64,000 nt of DNA from contig NZ_CP009438.1 in NCBI RefSeq assembly GCF_000761215.1, positions 1-64,000 on the forward strand. The letters run 5' to 3'. Under the pieces are notes generated by a model. That model did no database searches and was not told where the DNA came from. It saw only the letters and a program-made list of their open reading frames with translations. Source of the stretch: Streptomyces glaucescens (lineage in GTDB: Bacteria; Actinomycetota; Actinomycetes; Streptomycetales; Streptomycetaceae). Shown piece after piece: positions 54,312-63,775 of this stretch. A program made the position numbers and the translations under genes. Each line of letters starts with the position of its first letter. The stretch's first letter is position 1.

Positions 54312-55676
54312 GTGTTCTTCGTCGACACCCTTGAGTTCGAGGGTCTGGGCAACCGCAGCTACCTGGCTGGCGGGGCCGCTGCCGCAGTGGCCATCGACCC
54401 ACCTCGCGACTTCGACCAGGTGATCGCCGCCGCCGCCAGGCGCGGGGTGCGCATCGCGTACGTGGCGGAGACCCACGTGCACAACGACTACGTCACCGGT
54501 GGCCTGGAGCTGGCCCGCGTCACCGGCGCCTCCTATCTGGTGCCGGCCGCGGCGCACGTGTCCTTCGCCCGCACCCCGGTCGCCGACGGCGACACCGTGG
54601 ACGTGGACGCGGGTCTGGTCCTGCGTGCGATCGCCACGCCCGGGCACACCCCACACCACACCTCCTACGTCCTGGAGCAGGATGGGCCCGGCGTGGCGGC
54701 GTTCACCGGCGGATCGCTGCTGATCGGCACGGTGGGCCGCCCTGACCTGGTGGAGCCACGGCTGACCGAGCAGCTGGCCCGGGCCCAGCACGCCTCCGCC
54801 CACCGCCTGGCCGCCGAGCTGGACGACGAGGTGCCGGTGCTGCCCACCCACGGGTTCGGCAGCTTCTGCTCCTCCTCCCAGGCCGAGGGGGACGCGACCA
54901 CGATCGGCAAGGAACGCACCAGCAACGACGCGCTCACCCTGGACGTGGACACCTTCGTTCAGCGGATACTCGCCGGACTGGAGGACGTGCCCGCCTACTA
55001 CGCGCACATGGGCCCGGCCAACGCCGCTGGCCCCGCCCCCGTCGACCTCACCCCGCCGAGGCGTGCGGATGCAGACGAGATCTCCTCCCGGCTGGCCGCC
55101 GGTGAGTGGGTGGTGGACCTGCGCAGCCGCATGGCCTTTGCCGAGGGACACGTGGCCGGCTCGTTCAACTTCGAGGGTGAGGGAAAGCTCGCCACCTACC
55201 TGGCCTGGCTGATTCCCTGGGGCAAGCCAGTCACCCTGCTCGCCGACACCGCGGAGCAGATCAGCGCTGGGCAGCGAGAGCTGGCGCGGGTGGGCATCGA
55301 CCGCCCGGCCGCCACCGCCACCGGTGACCCGGCCAGCTGGGTGCATGAGGGCGAGCAGCTCGCTTCCTTCCCGCGTGCCCGCTTCGCCGACCTTGCCCAG
55401 GTGCGCGAGCGGGGCGACGAGGTGGTCGTCCTGGATGTGCGCCGGGACTCGGAGCGCGTAGACGGCTGCATCGACGGCTCAGTCCACATCCCGATCCACG
55501 AGCTGCACGGCCGAATCGGCGAGGTGCCGGACGGGACGGTGTGGGTGCACTGCGCTGGCGGGATGCGCGCGGCGATCGCCGCTTCCCTGCTTGATGCCGC
55601 CGGCCGCGATGTGGTCGCCGTCGACGACGGCTTCGACGCCGCGACGGATGCCGGTCTGCCCCTGACCTCCGCCTGA
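54312..55676 (+). CDS. CstB-like persulfide dioxygenase-rhodanese (MBL fold fused to rhodanese domains)
   Basis: A 454-residue fusion. The GTG follows GGAGGAG. Residues 1-235 are the ETHE1-type metallo-beta-lactamase domain: THVHNDYVTGG (H, H, D), TPGHTPHHTSYV, LPTHGFGSFC, which holds one iron and oxidises persulfide to sulfite. Two rhodanese-type domains follow: ~255-350 (VVDLRSRMAFAEGHVAGSFN; inactive, no cysteine) and ~360-454 (VVLDVRRDSERVDGCIDGSV with active loop VHCAGGMRAAI). This is the architecture of CstB, which turns persulfides to thiosulfate. First gene of the sulfide operon, preceded by two CstR-type operators. Confidence 0.9.
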   Translation: MFFVDTLEFEGLGNRSYLAGGAAAAVAIDPPRDFDQVIAAAARRGVRIAYVAETHVHNDYVTGGLELARVTGASYLVPAAAHVSFARTPVADGDTVDVDAGLVLRAIATPGHTPHHTSYVLEQDGPGVAAFTGGSLLIGTVGRPDLVEPRLTEQLARAQHASAHRLAAELDDEVPVLPTHGFGSFCSSSQAEGDATTIGKERTSNDALTLDVDTFVQRILAGLEDVPAYYAHMGPANAAGPAPVDLTPPRRADADEISSRLAAGEWVVDLRSRMAFAEGHVAGSFNFEGEGKLATYLAWLIPWGKPVTLLADTAEQISAGQRELARVGIDRPAATATGDPASWVHEGEQLASFPRARFADLAQVRERGDEVVVLDVRRDSERVDGCIDGSVHIPIHELHGRIGEVPDGTVWVHCAGGMRAAIAASLLDAAGRDVVAVDDGFDAATDAGLPLTSA

Positions 55677-55693
55677 GTGGAAGGAAGCGTGTC

Positions 55694-56059
55694 ATGTTCC
55701 TCTTTCGCCGAAACGGGCCCCGTGTCACGGTCGACCAGGTGCGCAGCCGTACCAGCGGCGACCGGCCTGACGCCGTTCTGCTGGACGTCCGTGAGAAGCC
55801 CGAATGGATGGCGGGCCACGCCCCGGGCGCCGTCCACGTACCGCTGACGAAACTGGTCGCCGGCGCCACCCTGCCCGCCGAGGCGCAGGGCCGTGTGCTG
55901 CTGGTGATCTGCCGCAGTGGACACCGCTCCCAGCAGGCCGCGAAGCTACTCACTGCACGCGGAGCGCACGCGGTGGACGTCGAGGGCGGCATGAACGCGT
56001 GGGCTGCCGCCGGACACCCCGTCGTCGACGAACGCGGGAACAGCGGCCAGACAGCGTGA
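55694..56059 (+). CDS. rhodanese-like sulfurtransferase
   Basis: A 121-residue single rhodanese domain: VLLDVREKPEWMAGHAPGAV and the active loop VICRSGHRSQQAAKLL, whose cysteine carries the persulfide. GGAAGG lies before the ATG. It lies 17 bases after the CstB-like gene and its stop overlaps the GTG of the exporter (GTGA), so it is one operon. Corresponds in role to the sulfur relay protein CstA/rhodanese of such loci. Confidence 0.9.
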   Translation: MFLFRRNGPRVTVDQVRSRTSGDRPDAVLLDVREKPEWMAGHAPGAVHVPLTKLVAGATLPAEAQGRVLLVICRSGHRSQQAAKLLTARGAHAVDVEGGMNAWAAAGHPVVDERGNSGQTA

Positions 56060-56799
56060 CCGTACTCGTTCTCGCCCTCATTGCCGGGGCCGTCATCGGC
56101 CTCGCCCTCGGAGCCCTCGGCGGCGGCGGCAGCGTCCTTGCCGTACCGGCACTGATCTATCTGCTCGGCTTCACTCCGGCCGCCGCCACCACCGCCAGCC
56201 TGATCATTGTCACCGCCACCTCCGCCACCGCCCTGTACGCCCACACCCGCGATGGGAACGTGGCGTGGAGGACAGGGGCATGGTTCGCCGCGGCGGGCAT
56301 CGTCCCTGCCTTCCTCGCCGGCGCTGTCGCCGGGCGCCTGCCCGAAGCGGTACTGACAGCCGCGTTCGCGGTCATCGCCGCGCTGGCCGCCCTGCGCATG
56401 CTGCGTCCGTCCGCATCCGAGCCGTCGGACCGGATCCGTCCCGGCAAGGCGGCAGGCGCCGGTGCGGGACTCGGCGCAGTGACGGGCTTTCTGGGGGTCG
56501 GCGGGGGATTCCTCGCCGTGCCCGCCCTGGTGAGCGTCCTGGGTCTGGCCATGCGCCGGGCGGTGGGCACCAGCCTGCTCGTCATCACAGTGAACTCACT
56601 CGCCGCCCTTGCCGCTCGCCATGGCACCAGCAGCGGGCTCCACTGGGAGGTCATCGGCCCCTTCACCGGAGCCGCGATCCTCGGCGCCTGGGACGGCAAA
56701 CGCCTCGCGACGAAGATCTCCGGCACCGCCCTTCAGAAGGTCTTCGCCGGCGTCCTGCTGGCAGTGGCGGCCTTCATGCTCGTTGACGTGATCGTCTGA
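56056..56799 (+). CDS. TauE/SafE-family sulfite exporter
   Basis: A 247-residue membrane protein with about eight hydrophobic helices in two similar halves, each marked by G-G/A-rich turns (GALGGGGSVLAVPALIYLLG and GFLGVGGGFLAVPALVSVLG). This is the TauE/SafE duplication. It exports the sulfite made from persulfide oxidation. The GTG start overlaps the rhodanese stop, indicating translational coupling. Confidence 0.9.
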   Translation: MTVLVLALIAGAVIGLALGALGGGGSVLAVPALIYLLGFTPAAATTASLIIVTATSATALYAHTRDGNVAWRTGAWFAAAGIVPAFLAGAVAGRLPEAVLTAAFAVIAALAALRMLRPSASEPSDRIRPGKAAGAGAGLGAVTGFLGVGGGFLAVPALVSVLGLAMRRAVGTSLLVITVNSLAALAARHGTSSGLHWEVIGPFTGAAILGAWDGKRLATKISGTALQKVFAGVLLAVAAFMLVDVIV

Positions 56800-56823
56800 A
56801 CACGAGGGCCGTCACCGGCTCAG

Positions 56824-56850
56824 ACCAGGGACCAGGGACCAGGGACCAGG
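56824..56850. repeat. tandem 7-bp repeat
   Basis: ACCAGGG is repeated almost four times in the gap after the exporter gene. Possibly replication slippage; no role seen. Confidence 0.6.
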
Positions 56851-56947
56851 AGAGCTTTTCCAGCCCTCGCGCATCTCAGGACCGCCTTCAGTCCGGCTCC
56901 CAGCACAAGCTCAGCACACTCCGACAACACACAAGGATGACTCTGCC

Positions 56948-57523
56948 ATGACCACGCCCACCGCCCTCGACACCGACGAGGCGCGCACCCGCCTCCACGA
57001 ACTGACCATCATCGACGTGCGCACCCCGGGCGAATACGCCAGCGGCCACCTCCCCGGCGCGCTCAACATCCCCCTCGACCAGATCCAGCGCGCGCTGCCC
57101 GACATTCGTCACGCCACAGACCGCGGCGACCTCCTGGTCGTCTGCGCCTCGGGCGCCCGCTCCGAGAACGCGTGCAGGATTCTCGCGGAGAACGGCATCA
57201 CCGCCACCACCCTGTCGGGAGGTACCGGAGCCTGGGCGGCCGACGGCCACGAGCTCCACCGCCCCCAGGGCGCCTCCCGCGCCACCTGGGGAATGGAGCG
57301 GCAGGTAAGGCTCACCGCAGGAGCGATCGTGCTGCTCGGCCTGCTGCTCGGGCTCGCGGTCCATCCCGCCTTCCAGCTCCTCTCCGCCGGCATCGCGGGC
57401 GGTCTGGTCTTCTCCGCCCTGACCAACACCTGCGGCATGGCCGCCATGCTCACCAAGCTCCCCCACAACCGCCCCCGCGCCGCCGACCTCGACAAGACGC
57501 TGGCCGCACTGCGCAACCGCTGA
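56948..57523 (+). CDS. rhodanese domain fused to DUF2892 membrane helices
   Basis: A 191-residue protein. Residues 8-100 are a rhodanese (IIDVRTPGEYASGHLPGALN; active loop VVCASGARSENACRIL), then MERQVRLTAGAIVLLGLLLG and FQLLSAGIAGGLVFSALTNT form two membrane helices of the DUF2892 family, with NTCGMAAML after them, where a cysteine may accept sulfur. It probably moves sulfane sulfur at the membrane. Belongs to the sulfide operon but is 148 bases downstream, so it may have its own promoter. An intrinsic terminator follows. Confidence 0.88.
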   Translation: MTTPTALDTDEARTRLHELTIIDVRTPGEYASGHLPGALNIPLDQIQRALPDIRHATDRGDLLVVCASGARSENACRILAENGITATTLSGGTGAWAADGHELHRPQGASRATWGMERQVRLTAGAIVLLGLLLGLAVHPAFQLLSAGIAGGLVFSALTNTCGMAAMLTKLPHNRPRAADLDKTLAALRNR

Positions 57524-57532
57524 ACACACCAC

Positions 57533-57566
57533 AAGGGGAGGGACCCGGCTCGACGTCCCTCCCCTT
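57533..57566 (+). terminator. intrinsic terminator of the sulfide operon
   Basis: A 12-bp perfect stem (AAGGGGAGGGAC, 57533-57544, with GTCCCTCCCCTT, 57555-57566) and a ten-base loop, ten bases after the stop of the last gene. Confidence 0.75.
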
Positions 57567-57634
57567 TCATACGCAAGGCCATGTGGCCAACCGCTGCTAA
57601 CTGGGCGGGTGGCCCGGCGTCGCGGCACCACAGC

Positions 57635-58195
<561 letters not shown>

Positions 58196-58230
58196 GACAC
58201 GAGGGTGATCCCGGGGCCACACGCGACCGC

Positions 58231-58743
58231 GTGATTCGCCCACGCCCCCTACAGGGTTACCGCCTTCCGCCAGCCGCTGAGAGGTCCGCCGGCTCGGGGC
58301 GCAGAGGGGGTGATGAAGGCATCTGCGGCTGGGACGTCATCCGCTCACCAAGCGTCCTCCCCGCCGACGCGAGAGTGTTCCACAGTGCACGCTTTCGGTG
58401 CCCACGCCGGGTGGGTCCAAACTGGGACATCTCGGTTGACTCCACCATCGTGCGGGCGCATCAGCATGCAGCCGACGCCCGCACCGAGCCGCCACCGGCC
58501 CCGCATCAAAAGGGGGCCGGGGTGGGAGAACACCAGGGCGAGACAGCGTGGCAAAGTCTCGTCGCCCGCCTGGTGAGGGGTGGCGCAGGAGGTGAGGGCC
58601 TGGACCGCTCGCGCGGCGGGTTCACCACCAAGCTCCACCTGAGCGCGGACGGCCGCTGCCGCCCACTGTCCCTGATCGTCACACCAGGTCAGCGGGCTGA
58701 ATGCACGCAGTTCACTCAGGTCACTAGGAGGTCGTCGGCATAG
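58231..58743 (+). mobile_element. remnant of an IS5-type transposase gene
   Basis: The last half of the frame reads WDISVDSTIVRAHQHAADAR (the first catalytic D region of the DDE fold), then LDRSRGGFTTKLHLSADGRC and RPLSLIVTPGQRAE, the hallmark GRSRGG.TTK.H segment of IS5-group transposases. The N-terminus and everything after the second aspartate region are missing, so it is inactive. No terminal repeats found. Confidence 0.8.
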
Positions 58744-58985
58744 TGGAGGTAGGGGAACGGATCTCGTCGACGGCCTGCACGATCACTTTGTTGGGGACCT
58801 GGGCGAACTCGACGTTGGCCCGGCCCTCGTCGTCGAGGCAGCCCCCCCCCGCTGCCGAGCCCGTCCTCCTCGTACTCCATGCGGATGTCGTCGCAACCTA
58901 CGTACCGCGGGATAGTCGTAAAGGTAGGGGTAGGCGGTCCTCAACGCGGTGACGTTCGCGCTCTGTGTCCCCGACCTGCGCTGCA
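58744..58985 (-). pseudogene. decayed hypothetical gene cut by the IS remnant
   Basis: The minus strand reads LRTAYPYLYDYP, then in another frame DDIRMEYEEDGLGSGG, and after a further shift LDDEGRANVEFAQVPNKVIV with QAVDEIRSPTSTM, ending at the IS5 remnant. A run of nine C at 58842-58850 coincides with one shift. Family not recognised. Confidence 0.4.
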
Positions 58986-59003
58986 AGAAGTGGTCAGTAG
59001 CAG

Positions 59004-59046
59004 GCGTGCTTCGGTGGGGCGGCTGTGCCGCCCCACCGAAGCACGC
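59004..59046. terminator. strong bidirectional hairpin
   Basis: GCGTGCTTCGGTGGGGCGG (59004-59022) pairs perfectly over 19 bp with 59028-59046 around a five-base loop. It lies just beyond the stop of the minus-strand gene at 59058, so it most likely ends that transcript. No T-run, as is common in Streptomyces. Confidence 0.8.
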
Positions 59047-59057
59047 ATGATTGAGGG

Positions 59058-59681
59058 TCAGGAGTACTCGCCGCGTTCGGCTCTGCGGAGGATGTCGCGT
59101 TCCCGGCCGGTCTGGGTATCTAGTGAGTCCTCGTGGTCGATGACGATCGTGTGGTCCGCCTGTCGAGCTCGCACCTGGACTCCGTACGTGTCTGTCGCCT
59201 TCACCAGGAGAGCGCCCTCGTGAGAGGCGGGCCAGCTCTGGACCAGGTACGACTCGACAACTTCGTCCACCGTCGTTTGGTCGATGGCCCTGTCCCTGCC
59301 ACGCGCGTGGATGCGCAGCCGGTATGAACCGGGGCCCTGGGACGCCAACGAGGGCAGATCCGCTGGGTCATCCATGAAGGACGTTACGAGCAGTTCTCCG
59401 GAGGGGGAGTGGCATGAGATCTCAGCGATCTCCTCCCAACCTTCGGCAGGGTCGGGCCGCTGGTAGTGCGGCTCGACCCTGACTTGGACATCACCAGTGT
59501 GGATCCCGGTGGTCACCTCGATGGCTCCCCCATCGGCGGACACCAGGCCGGTGCGGCTAGCGTCCAGGTCGTCGGCCACAGGCCCCTGTGGATCCGCGAT
59601 CTGGAAGTTGTGGTACTCAGCGTGCACCAGTGCTACGCCTGTAGGGACTGGCTGATTCACGATGGCCTCGTCTGATCTCAT
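59058..59681 (-). CDS. hypothetical protein, possible partner of the upstream nuclease
   Basis: A 207-residue acidic soluble protein, start ATG at 59681, ten bases after the stop of the secreted nuclease gene on the same strand. It has a beta-rich pattern (TGVALVHAEYHNFQIADPQG, AIEVTTGIHTGDVQVRVEPH, PGSYRLRIHARGRDRAIDQT). No family recognised. The position directly after an exported nuclease, without a signal peptide, is what an immunity protein would show, but the sequence does not prove it. A strong hairpin follows. Confidence 0.65.
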   Translation of the reverse strand: MRSDEAIVNQPVPTGVALVHAEYHNFQIADPQGPVADDLDASRTGLVSADGGAIEVTTGIHTGDVQVRVEPHYQRPDPAEGWEEIAEISCHSPSGELLVTSFMDDPADLPSLASQGPGSYRLRIHARGRDRAIDQTTVDEVVESYLVQSWPASHEGALLVKATDTYGVQVRARQADHTIVIDHEDSLDTQTGRERDILRRAERGEYS

Positions 59682-59691
59682 CCGAATGGGT

Positions 59692-61203
59692 CTACCTGAT
59701 CCATACCAGGAACCGGTCTCCTTCCAAGACTCGGGTATAGGCGTAGAAGCCTTTGAGAGCCTTGCCCGCATTGGTGTTCTGCGCAGCATCAATCATGCGC
59801 CGGCTGAACTTGCCGCTCCCGTACTTGGCGCCCTGCCAGGTGCTGGCGAAGGCGTACTCGTCACAGGACTTGCCCGGCGGGCGCTGCAGGCTCGACGGGC
59901 AAGCCTTGTTCCTGTTCTCCTTGATCTTCTTTTGATCGGTGAGCCGTGTCAGGAAGTTCGTCGTGCCGTACTTACCCGGCAGCCCCGTTGCCTGGGCGTC
60001 CTTGATGTGGTCTGCGACCTCCGGCCAGGGGCCTGTCAGGCTGTAACTGATGACTGGCACGGCCTGCAGATTGACGCAGCCGACCTGGCGAGGAGCACCG
60101 GGCAAGGCGTTATCGCAACGGACATCCACAGTGGAGTGCTTGGTGGGCTCCGATGGCGCCGCCCACTGGGAGTTGGTGAACGTCCAGGACGCGACGCTCC
60201 GGCCTGTCCCCCGCTGCTTTGAGGCAGCGGTGTTGATGGTGGTGTCCATGAAGAACTGTCCGTAAGGTTCAACGCTCTTGGAGATAGCCTGCGCTGGGAA
60301 GCTCTTGTTGACGACCTTGCACTTGCCGACGCAGGAGGCACTCCCGGACACCTTGGTGCCGTTCACCCCCCGCCCCCATCGGGATGACTCCAGCAGCCTC
60401 ACCTGGTAGGCCCATGTCTTGGTGTCCCGGGCCGAGAAGGAGTATCCAATGACCAGGTACTTGATACCCCCGACTATGCGGCCTGTTCGCACATCGACGG
60501 CGTTGACTTCAGCGCGCCAGATGCCGCAGCCACGCATGCGCTCGATGTACCACGCGGAGTCCACCCCGGCGTCGATGCACCACTTGGGTTCCTTCCAGGG
60601 CGTGGGCCTGGCTGCCGCGGCTGCAGTGTCGGACTCGTCGGCCGGTACGGCTGACGAGGCTATGTCGTCTGCGGCATCCTGTGCCGTCGCCTCGATTCCA
60701 GACCGCTCGCTGTCTGGTACGCCGGCCAGGACCGCAGACTCCGCCGCAGACGTGTCGGCAGGGGCCTCCATCTGTGACAGAACAGCCTGCTCGTCGGCAT
60801 TCAGCTCGACCGCCGGCTCCAGAGACGACGTGCAGGCCGCGAACTGTGCCCCAGGGATCTCGGCAACGTCCTTCACCCGCGCATCGCAGGCGGCTTTCTG
60901 GCCAGCAACAAGCCCGACACGCTCTCCGTCCTCCGCAGTTTCCGGGGCCGCCCCCGGTTCCCCGACCGTACTGTACGCGCCCAGAGCCAGGTCTTCCGCC
61001 GACGGTGCGGCGTCCGGATCCTCGTCGGTTTCGTCCGGCTCCGGTGACGCCTCATCGGCGACGGGATCGGTCACGAGCACAGCCGTGGTGAGCGAGATGC
61101 CCGTACCCGTTTCCGACTCGCCTGCTGCCTGCGCGACGCCCAGATGGCTGCCCAGCAGTCCCAGCGTCACGGCCCCAACCGCCAGCAGTGTTTTCGGTTT
61201 CAA
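59692..61203 (-). CDS. secreted NucA/NucB-type deoxyribonuclease
   Basis: A 503-residue exported protein. The signal peptide is KPKTLLAVGAVTLGLLGSHL...GVAQAA (cut ~27). Residues 30-200 are an acidic, Ala/Asp-rich low-complexity region, 205-370 a beta-rich domain with several cysteine pairs (WCIDAGVDSAW, MRGCGIW, SCVGKCKVV). The C-terminal ~120 residues carry the NucA/NucB motif: CPSSLQRPPGKSCDEYAFAS, then MIDAAQNTNAGKALKGFYAY, RVLEGDRFLVWI, with the E and N of CDEY/QNxxxG as catalytic-type residues. A large surface or exported toxin with nuclease tip, or a nutrient-scavenging nuclease. Confidence 0.85.
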   Translation of the reverse strand: MKPKTLLAVGAVTLGLLGSHLGVAQAAGESETGTGISLTTAVLVTDPVADEASPEPDETDEDPDAAPSAEDLALGAYSTVGEPGAAPETAEDGERVGLVAGQKAACDARVKDVAEIPGAQFAACTSSLEPAVELNADEQAVLSQMEAPADTSAAESAVLAGVPDSERSGIEATAQDAADDIASSAVPADESDTAAAAARPTPWKEPKWCIDAGVDSAWYIERMRGCGIWRAEVNAVDVRTGRIVGGIKYLVIGYSFSARDTKTWAYQVRLLESSRWGRGVNGTKVSGSASCVGKCKVVNKSFPAQAISKSVEPYGQFFMDTTINTAASKQRGTGRSVASWTFTNSQWAAPSEPTKHSTVDVRCDNALPGAPRQVGCVNLQAVPVISYSLTGPWPEVADHIKDAQATGLPGKYGTTNFLTRLTDQKKIKENRNKACPSSLQRPPGKSCDEYAFASTWQGAKYGSGKFSRRMIDAAQNTNAGKALKGFYAYTRVLEGDRFLVWIR

Positions 61204-61428
61204 GTTGTGAACCCCCTGTTTGGCCAGAACAGCGCGGCCTCACTCATTCGAGGTGACAAGTCCGCGCTGGGTCGATCTGATCAAAACACAATGGGTCGTC
61301 AGGCGGACAAGGGAATGTTCATTCCCGGTCTGATAAAGGCTCAATTCATATGGGTTCTCGCACAATGTGTTACGTACGGCACGGCAGTCATGGCGGCGTA
61401 GGAGCAGAACGGCGAGCTGCGGAGAGGT
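61204..61428. other. promoter region of the secreted nuclease gene
   Basis: AT-richer DNA upstream of 61203 with candidate promoter sequence. No gene was supported. Confidence 0.35.
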
Positions 61429-61440
61429 CCCCCCCCCCCC

Positions 61441-61676
61441 GTTACCTTCTTCGTGGCTCCGCAATCGGGCCTCCGGCCTTCGGGTCCGGCATGACTTCCC
61501 CCTCCTGTTGTTGATGATTCGGGGGGTGGTGTCACCGGGCCCGGAGGCATCGACGGACCGCTGATGAGGGGCTTGAGCACCGGCTGCACCCAGGCTGGAA
61601 GAGCTCTCCGTAACGTGGATGTGGCAGCTCGGTGCCCTGGCAAGGCCGGACGAAAGCGTGATGGAGGGGCCTGCAC
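61441..61676 (+). ncRNA. candidate bridge-RNA region of the IS110 element
   Basis: About 235 non-coding bases between a run of twelve C (61429-61440) and the transposase start. IS110-group elements carry in this left flank a structured RNA that pairs with target and donor DNA. Several short inverted segments are visible (GGGCCTCCGGCCTTCGGGTCCGGC near 61468-61490), but loop pairing to the flanks was not worked out. Assignment is from position alone. Confidence 0.4.
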
Positions 61677-62882
61677 GTGATCGACACCGGCGACATCGAC
61701 GTCTTCCTCGGCCTGGACGTCGGCAAGGGCGAACACCACGCCACCGCCGTCACACCAGCCGGGAAGAAGGCGTTCGACAAGCGCCTGCCCAACACCGAAC
61801 CCAAGCTCCGCGAGCTGTTCGCCAAACTCCAGGCCAAGCACGGAACAGTGCTCGTCGTGGTCGACCAGCCGGCCTCGATCGGCGCCCTGCCACTGGCGGT
61901 CGCCCGCGACATGGGCTGTTCCGTCGCCTACCTGCCCGGCCTGACGATGCGGCGGATCGCCGACCTCTACCCCGGCGAGGCAAAGACGGACGCGAAGGAC
62001 GCGTTCATCATCGCCGACGCCGCCCGCGCGATGCCCCACACTCTGCGGGCGATCGACGGCGAGGACGAGACGATCGCCGAGCTGGAGATGATCGTGGGCT
62101 TCGACGACGACCTGGCCGGCGAGGCCACCCGGGTTGCGAACCGGCTGCACGGCCTGCTGACCCAGGTCCATCCGTCGCTGGAACGGGTGCTGGGACCGCG
62201 GTTGCAGCACCCAGCCGTCCTCACCCTGCTGGAACGGTTCGGGTCACCGGCCCAGATCCGCAAGGCCGGACGCCGGCGGCTGGTCACCCTTCTGCGGCCG
62301 AAGGCTCCCAGGATGGCTGAGCGGCTGGTCGAGGACATCTTCACCGCCCTGGACGAGCAGACCGTCACCGTTCCCGGCGCCGAGGCGGCCGCGTTGATCG
62401 TCCCAAGCCTGGCCGGCTCGCTGACGGCCGTGCTTGACCAGCGGAAACTCTTGGCTGGACGGATCGAGGAACTGCTGGAGGCCCACCCTCTTTCGAAGGT
62501 CCTGACGTCGATGCCGGGAGTCGGCGTCAGGACGGGAGCCCGCATCCTGATCGAGGTCGGCGACGGCAGCACCTTCCCGACCGCAGGCCACCTCGCCGCC
62601 TACGCCGGACTCGCCCCGGCGACCCGGAGCTCAGTTTCCTCGATCCGCGGTGAACAGCCCTCCAGAAGAGGCAACAAGCAGCTCAAACGGGCTTTATTCC
62701 TCTCCGCGTTCGCCGCCCTGGGCGACCCGGCATCCCGGGCCTACTACGACAAGAAAATCGCCCAGGGCAAGCACCACACCCAAGCCCTGCCCTGCCTCGC
62801 CAGGCGCCGGGCCGACGTCCTGTTCGCGATGCTCCGGGACGGGACCTTCTACGAACCGCAGCCGTCGGCCGCGGTCACCTGA
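61677..62882 (+). CDS. IS110-family transposase (recombinase)
   Basis: A 401-residue intact transposase. The GTG start follows ATGGAGGGG. N-terminal RuvC-like DEDD domain: FLGLDVGKGEHHATAV (first D), VVVDQPASIGAL (second acidic residue), and EAKTDAKDAFIIADAARAMP (last two D). The C-terminal Tnp domain has LTSMPGVGVRTGARILIEVG, LAAYAGLAPATRSS and the serine region RGEQPSRRGNKQLKRALFLS. It cuts and joins DNA with a guide (bridge) RNA made from the left flank. No frameshift or missing motif, so the element may still move. Confidence 0.93.
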   Translation: MIDTGDIDVFLGLDVGKGEHHATAVTPAGKKAFDKRLPNTEPKLRELFAKLQAKHGTVLVVVDQPASIGALPLAVARDMGCSVAYLPGLTMRRIADLYPGEAKTDAKDAFIIADAARAMPHTLRAIDGEDETIAELEMIVGFDDDLAGEATRVANRLHGLLTQVHPSLERVLGPRLQHPAVLTLLERFGSPAQIRKAGRRRLVTLLRPKAPRMAERLVEDIFTALDEQTVTVPGAEAAALIVPSLAGSLTAVLDQRKLLAGRIEELLEAHPLSKVLTSMPGVGVRTGARILIEVGDGSTFPTAGHLAAYAGLAPATRSSVSSIRGEQPSRRGNKQLKRALFLSAFAALGDPASRAYYDKKIAQGKHHTQALPCLARRRADVLFAMLRDGTFYEPQPSAAVT

Positions 62883-63420
62883 CCTGCGGGTCTGCGAGGA
62901 GAACGACTCGATCTGCCTCGACATCGAAGCCGAGGACCGGATGGCCATAATCGCCTTCCGGGTCCATCAGCACCGGCTTGCCCAGCCGCCGCCCGATCTC
63001 CCGAAGGAAGCCGCAGAACACATCAAGTCGCTCCTGGCCCTGCAACTCGCGCAGGTCGACGTCGCAGTCGACTTCATCGTCGGCATGAAAACGGAAGATC
63101 GCCAACACATCAGGCGTCGGCCAGACCCGCAGGTCCGGGCACTCGGCATCAGCCGGCCGGGACAGCACGGCCTCCGCCCGGGGCACCGGAAGCACCGTCT
63201 CTCCCTCGTAGTACTGGCACTTCCAGTCCTTCTCCGCGACAAGATCGAGGACCGCCTGCCAGTCCTCCACCGAGGCATCCGGGACACGCACGTCCGGCAG
63301 CGACCCCATCAAGTCCGGGTCGAAGAAACACTTCACGTCATCCCACAGCAGATCAGCCACCCCGACATGCTGCCCGGCCCGCCGACCCGACGCACCCCCG
63401 TTTCCCTTGACCAAAGACAT
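62875..63420 (-). CDS. hypothetical protein, 3' end at IS110 border
   Basis: A 181-residue acidic soluble protein (SLVKGNGGASGRRAGQHVGV, LLWDDVKCFFDPDLMGSLPD, VEDWQAVLDLVAEKDWKCQY, DVDLRELQGQERLDVFCGFL). It resembles small proteins of the immunity/SUKH-like neighbourhood in Streptomyces but shows no defining motif. Its stop overlaps the transposase stop, so the last residues (ADPQVR) may be altered by the insertion. Confidence 0.7.
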   Translation of the reverse strand: MSLVKGNGGASGRRAGQHVGVADLLWDDVKCFFDPDLMGSLPDVRVPDASVEDWQAVLDLVAEKDWKCQYYEGETVLPVPRAEAVLSRPADAECPDLRVWPTPDVLAIFRFHADDEVDCDVDLRELQGQERLDVFCGFLREIGRRLGKPVLMDPEGDYGHPVLGFDVEADRVVLLADPQVR

Positions 63421-63775
63421 AGGGGCACCCCCCCGCCATGCGGGAGAACGTGATTGATCGGGAGGATGAGCCGCCCACGGGACTCACACACCGGTCGCGA
63501 GCCCGTCGCCCACAACGCCAGGACCTGGCGGTCCGCCACGCGCAGCCGCGCTGCATGGGCGACGTGCCCCGGTTCGACGTGCGGCCAGGCCTCGGGCAAG
63601 GTCCGGAGCGGGCGCGGCCACCCCCGCGCTCGTCGTTGTACCGCACTCCACCAACTACACGGACCTGATGGCAGTCCTGGTCGCCGTGGTGGTCTGGGCG
63701 TTCCTGGCGTGGCGCGCCCAACGCGGCGAACTTCCTATGCCCTGATGATCAAGGGCCAAAGTTCCCTCGGCCCTC
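63421..63775. other. gene-poor stretch
   Basis: A short plus-strand frame at 63669-63743 (AVLVAVVVWAFLAWRAQRGE) could be a membrane peptide of 24 residues. Nothing else was supported. Confidence 0.3.

Larger units (their letters stand above)
61441..62890 (+). mobile_element. IS110-family insertion sequence
   Basis: Defined by an intact IS110 transposase and its left non-coding flank. Exact ends are not fixed: IS110 elements lack long terminal inverted repeats. The right end must lie just after 62882, because the transposase stop and the stop of the oppositely oriented gene ending at 62875 overlap by eight bases. Confidence 0.6.
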
